Positions 61,629 through 64,000 of a stretch of 64,000 nucleotides of DNA are shown here, one piece after another. Where the stretch lies: assembly GCF_000282595.1 (NCBI RefSeq), contig NZ_AKIZ01000001.1, positions 62,001 to 126,000 of the forward strand, in the 5' to 3' direction. Both the position numbers and the translations under genes were made by a program. The DNA comes from Phyllobacterium sp. YR531 (GTDB lineage Bacteria > Pseudomonadota > Alphaproteobacteria > Rhizobiales > Rhizobiaceae). The stretch's first letter is position 1. Each line of letters starts with the position of its first letter. The notes under the pieces were generated by a model that was given only the letters and a program-made list of their open reading frames with translations, was not told where the DNA came from and searched no databases.

Positions 61629-63427
61629 TGACTAACGAGTTGGAGTCACAACTTACAGTAGCAAGTCAGGATAAAGGGACAACCCCCGCGGTAGTTGCCG
61701 CAGGTCGCCGCGTGGTGTCGCAGACGCTCGGTGCGTTTCTCACCGAACGGCTGTTGCGTGAAGGTGCAGTTTTTGCCCACCCCTCGGCCGGGCGATGGGG
61801 GGAGGTTTCAATCCAGGCCGCCGATCGATCGGTCATCTACCACGCATGCGTCAAAAGAACCGTTGCATATGATCGCTGGCTTGTGGACGAAGGGAGTGTC
61901 TGGAGGCTGCACGGACTGGACAGTTCCCGCTGTGATGATCCGTTATGCTTGCTGGACGATTTACTTCCTCTCATCGTCGGTGACAGCATCACTCATGACC
62001 GGTTCAGAGAAGAAATCCGCCAGACTTTCCTCAATCACACCGAGGCGCTGGCTGACGGCGGCGCGCGCGGTTGCTCACTTGCCAACCTGGGCTATGACGC
62101 TGCGGAGGCCTTCTTAACGGATGGTCATCGCTATCATCCAAGCTTCAAATCCCGGATAGGCTTCACGCCAAAAGACAACAAAAATTATGGGCCGGAGTTC
62201 GCCAGCGTCATCAAACCGATCTGGCTTGCAGTTCACAGGGATCTGGCGAGAAGCTCGTCGATAGAGGTTCCGAATGAGCAGGACCGCTCATTGCTGTTAC
62301 GGGCCGAGACGCCTCCGTTGAAGAATGACTATCACATTCTTCCTGTTCACCCATGGCAGTGGGAAAGGGAAGTAGAGTCTGCGGTCCAGCGCGAACGTGA
62401 AGCCGGAAGGATCATTCTTCTGCGCGAATCCAGCCACTGCTATCTCGCACAGCAATCCATACGGACTCTTGCCGACCAGACTTCTTCAGGTGCGCCGTCG
62501 CTCAAGCTTTCTCTCTCCATCAGGAATACCTCGACGGCTCGGACACTCGCCCCTCACACGGTACTTAATGCTCCGATCGTCAGTGCCTGGCTTCACAACA
62601 TCGCGGTCAAAGATAGCTATCTGAGCGAATCGGGCACGATCTTTCTGCTCGAACGCATGGGCACGACGGTTGCCCTGCCTTCCGAGCACGATCCCGACGG
62701 GCGCTTTCAGGGCAGTATGGGCGCGATCTGGCGTGATCCATTGCATCGCTACCTTTGGCCGGCTGATGAGCAGGCGTCTCCATTCTCGATGCTGACACAT
62801 CTCGACGCGGGCGGGTACCCTTCTATCAGGAATTGGCTCGACACTTTTGGGGTGGAAAGCTGGACGCGTGCGCTGTTGACTGTTTCCGCAATACCAGTCG
62901 TGCACCTGTTGACTGCTTATGGAATTGCTCTCGAAAGTCACCAACAGAATATGGTGCTCATCCACCGGAATGGTTGGCCACTGCGGGTCGCTTTGAAAGA
63001 TTTTCACGATGGGGTGCGCTTCGTCCCGAAGTTACTCCGGACGCCTGCGCCACGCCTGGTCGCAACGCCTGCCGACCACGCCCGGGTCAACCCGAACTCC
63101 TACGTGGAGGCACGTGACCCGGAAGATGTTCGTGATTTTATGTTCGACGCTCTCTTCGGAGTCAATTTGGCCGAACTGGCTTTCTTTCTGGAGAAGCATT
63201 TTGCATTTGACGAGCGAGCCTTCTGGAGTCTGGTCGCCGAAATTATAGAGACCCACCACAAAAGCTACGACATTGGGAGAAAGGGAGTAGCCGAGTTCGG
63301 ATTGCTCAGCCCCGATGTCGTTGTGGAGGATCTTGCACGACGTCGACTGGAAAATGGCCCCGTGCCCGGCCGCCGTGCTCCAAATCCGCTGGTCCACGCA
63401 TCTGCATCCCGGGGCCAGCAGCCATGA
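61625..63427 (+). CDS. sbnF: IucA/IucC siderophore synthetase, SbnF position
   Basis: A 600-residue synthetase. Motifs: HRYHPSFKSRIGFTPKDN, LPVHPWQWEREVES, SLSIRNTSTARTLAPHT and ALESHQQNMVLIHRNGW, with a C-terminal FhuF-like helical part. SbnF (about 592 residues) condenses decarboxylated citryl-diaminopropionate with a second unit. The start ATG 61625 overlaps the sbnE stop and the stop overlaps sbnG (ATGA). The first 25 residues are variable, and ATG 61628 is also possible. Confidence 0.88.
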   Translation: MMTNELESQLTVASQDKGTTPAVVAAGRRVVSQTLGAFLTERLLREGAVFAHPSAGRWGEVSIQAADRSVIYHACVKRTVAYDRWLVDEGSVWRLHGLDSSRCDDPLCLLDDLLPLIVGDSITHDRFREEIRQTFLNHTEALADGGARGCSLANLGYDAAEAFLTDGHRYHPSFKSRIGFTPKDNKNYGPEFASVIKPIWLAVHRDLARSSSIEVPNEQDRSLLLRAETPPLKNDYHILPVHPWQWEREVESAVQREREAGRIILLRESSHCYLAQQSIRTLADQTSSGAPSLKLSLSIRNTSTARTLAPHTVLNAPIVSAWLHNIAVKDSYLSESGTIFLLERMGTTVALPSEHDPDGRFQGSMGAIWRDPLHRYLWPADEQASPFSMLTHLDAGGYPSIRNWLDTFGVESWTRALLTVSAIPVVHLLTAYGIALESHQQNMVLIHRNGWPLRVALKDFHDGVRFVPKLLRTPAPRLVATPADHARVNPNSYVEARDPEDVRDFMFDALFGVNLAELAFFLEKHFAFDERAFWSLVAEIIETHHKSYDIGRKGVAEFGLLSPDVVVEDLARRRLENGPVPGRRAPNPLVHASASRGQQP

Positions 63428-64000
63428 ACGCCCGCACGAGACTAAATGGTTTGCTCAAACAGCGGAAACCCGCCGGGGGATTATTTCTATCGATCCCCGC
63501 CCCAACCATTATCGACATTGCCGCCGTCGCGGGGTTTGACTTCGTTCTGATCGACCTGGAGCACACCCTTATTGATGGCCAGGATCTCGAATTTCTGCTG
63601 GCCGCCGCTGACAGGTGCGGCATCAGTGCCTTGGTGCGCGTCCCGAGTTCGAGTTCGGACCGCATCCTTCAAGTGCTGGATGCCGGGGCTGCGGGGATCG
63701 TCGTTCCGCGGTGTTCAAGTGTAGAGGATGCCAGGCAGGCTGTAGCGCGGGCGCGCTATGCCCCTTTGGGCTTGCGTGGATTAAATGCCGGCCGCCTTGG
63801 CAGGTTTGGTGACTGCGATCTGGTGGAGCTTGTAGCGACCTTGAACAGCGAGACATTGGTCATCGCAATGGTCGAGGATCAGGCTGGACTGGAGGTGGTT
63901 CATGAAATTACTGAGGTTGAGGGTATCGACGGTATCCTTCTGGGAGCTGCCGACTATTCGCAATCCATTGGCCTGCCGTGGCAGACGACTGCCCTTCCTG
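63424..64000 (+). CDS. sbnG: SbnG-like citrate synthase (HpcH/HpaI fold), 3'-truncated by window edge
   Basis: The frame is open to base 64000 (192 codons). It starts MNARTRLNGLLKQRKPAGGL and belongs to the class II aldolase (HpcH/HpaI) fold: FVLIDLEHTLIDGQDLE (metal/substrate region), ALVRVPSSSSDRILQVLDAG, IVVPRCSSVEDARQAV and LVIAMVEDQAGLEVV. SbnG makes citrate from oxaloacetate and acetyl-CoA for staphyloferrin B, independent of the TCA cycle. Position right after three synthetases supports SbnG over a catabolic aldolase. The decarboxylase sbnH would be expected next, outside the window. Confidence 0.88.
   Translation, partial: MNARTRLNGLLKQRKPAGGLFLSIPAPTIIDIAAVAGFDFVLIDLEHTLIDGQDLEFLLAAADRCGISALVRVPSSSSDRILQVLDAGAAGIVVPRCSSVEDARQAVARARYAPLGLRGLNAGRLGRFGDCDLVELVATLNSETLVIAMVEDQAGLEVVHEITEVEGIDGILLGAADYSQSIGLPWQTTALP

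Overview
The window looks like part of a repABC-type plasmid or secondary replicon of an alphaproteobacterium of the order Rhizobiales (Rhizobium, Agrobacterium, Brucella/Ochrobactrum or a relative). It opens inside a repC replication-initiator gene. Next to repC lie a tyrosine recombinase and a decayed DUF1612-type gene of the kind carried by such replicons, and dinB is preceded by an alphaproteobacterial SOS box (GAAC-N7-GAAC). The genus cannot be fixed from sequence reading alone.

Layout. (1) 1-4241: repC 3' part, membrane protein, tyrosine recombinase, multiply broken RHE_PE00001/DUF1612 gene. (2) 4312-18997: a defence and toxin-antitoxin island. It holds a three-gene cassette of UvrD-like helicase, DarT-like ADP-ribosyltransferase and DraG/ARH-type ADP-ribosylglycohydrolase; a poly-gamma-glutamate hydrolase homologue; an operon of an unknown protein, a QueC-like PP-loop enzyme, an XRE-ImmA/IrrE metallopeptidase and a PIN-domain protein; dinB; several gene remnants; and a canonical darTG pair. 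(3) 19191-25924: a LysR-regulated catabolic operon of SDR dehydrogenase, split transketolase and TRAP transporter, ending in a truncated sugar ABC ATPase. (4) 26249-29756: an ABC-3C (ABC-three-component) type conflict system with a DUF3223 protein. (5) 29930-35525: mobile-element debris around an intact IS5/IS427-type element, plus an ornithine cyclodeaminase homologue with divergent Lrp regulator and a secreted lipase. (6) 35550-54092: an aromatic/C1 catabolic region. (7) 54889-64000: a tight operon colinear with staphylococcal sbnABCDEFG (staphyloferrin B), cut by the window end.

How the genes fit together. The aromatic region contains two P450s, two [2Fe-2S] ferredoxins, one ferredoxin reductase, an outer-membrane transporter of the phenol-degradation type, LigM-like folate-dependent O-demethylase, LigJ-like hydratase, LigK-like aldolase, PurU and a MetF-like reductase. 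This suggests demethylation of methoxylated aromatics followed by lower steps of a protocatechuate-4,5- or gallate-type pathway, with methyl-THF oxidised back to THF. The ring-cleavage dioxygenase is not in the window, and the linked folD and gfa copies are decayed. One near-palindrome, ATAC-TrAwTG-GTAT, occurs ahead of four of these transcription units and is probably the operator of the local TetR regulator.

The least familiar parts are the DarT-like toxin paired with a DraG/ARH-fold hydrolase instead of a macrodomain or NADAR antitoxin, and the QueC-like/ImmA-IrrE/PIN operon. The staphyloferrin B-type operon on a rhizobial replicon is also noteworthy. Many junctions are marked by truncated genes, so the region has been assembled by repeated insertion and deletion. 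No tRNA, rRNA or CRISPR array was seen.
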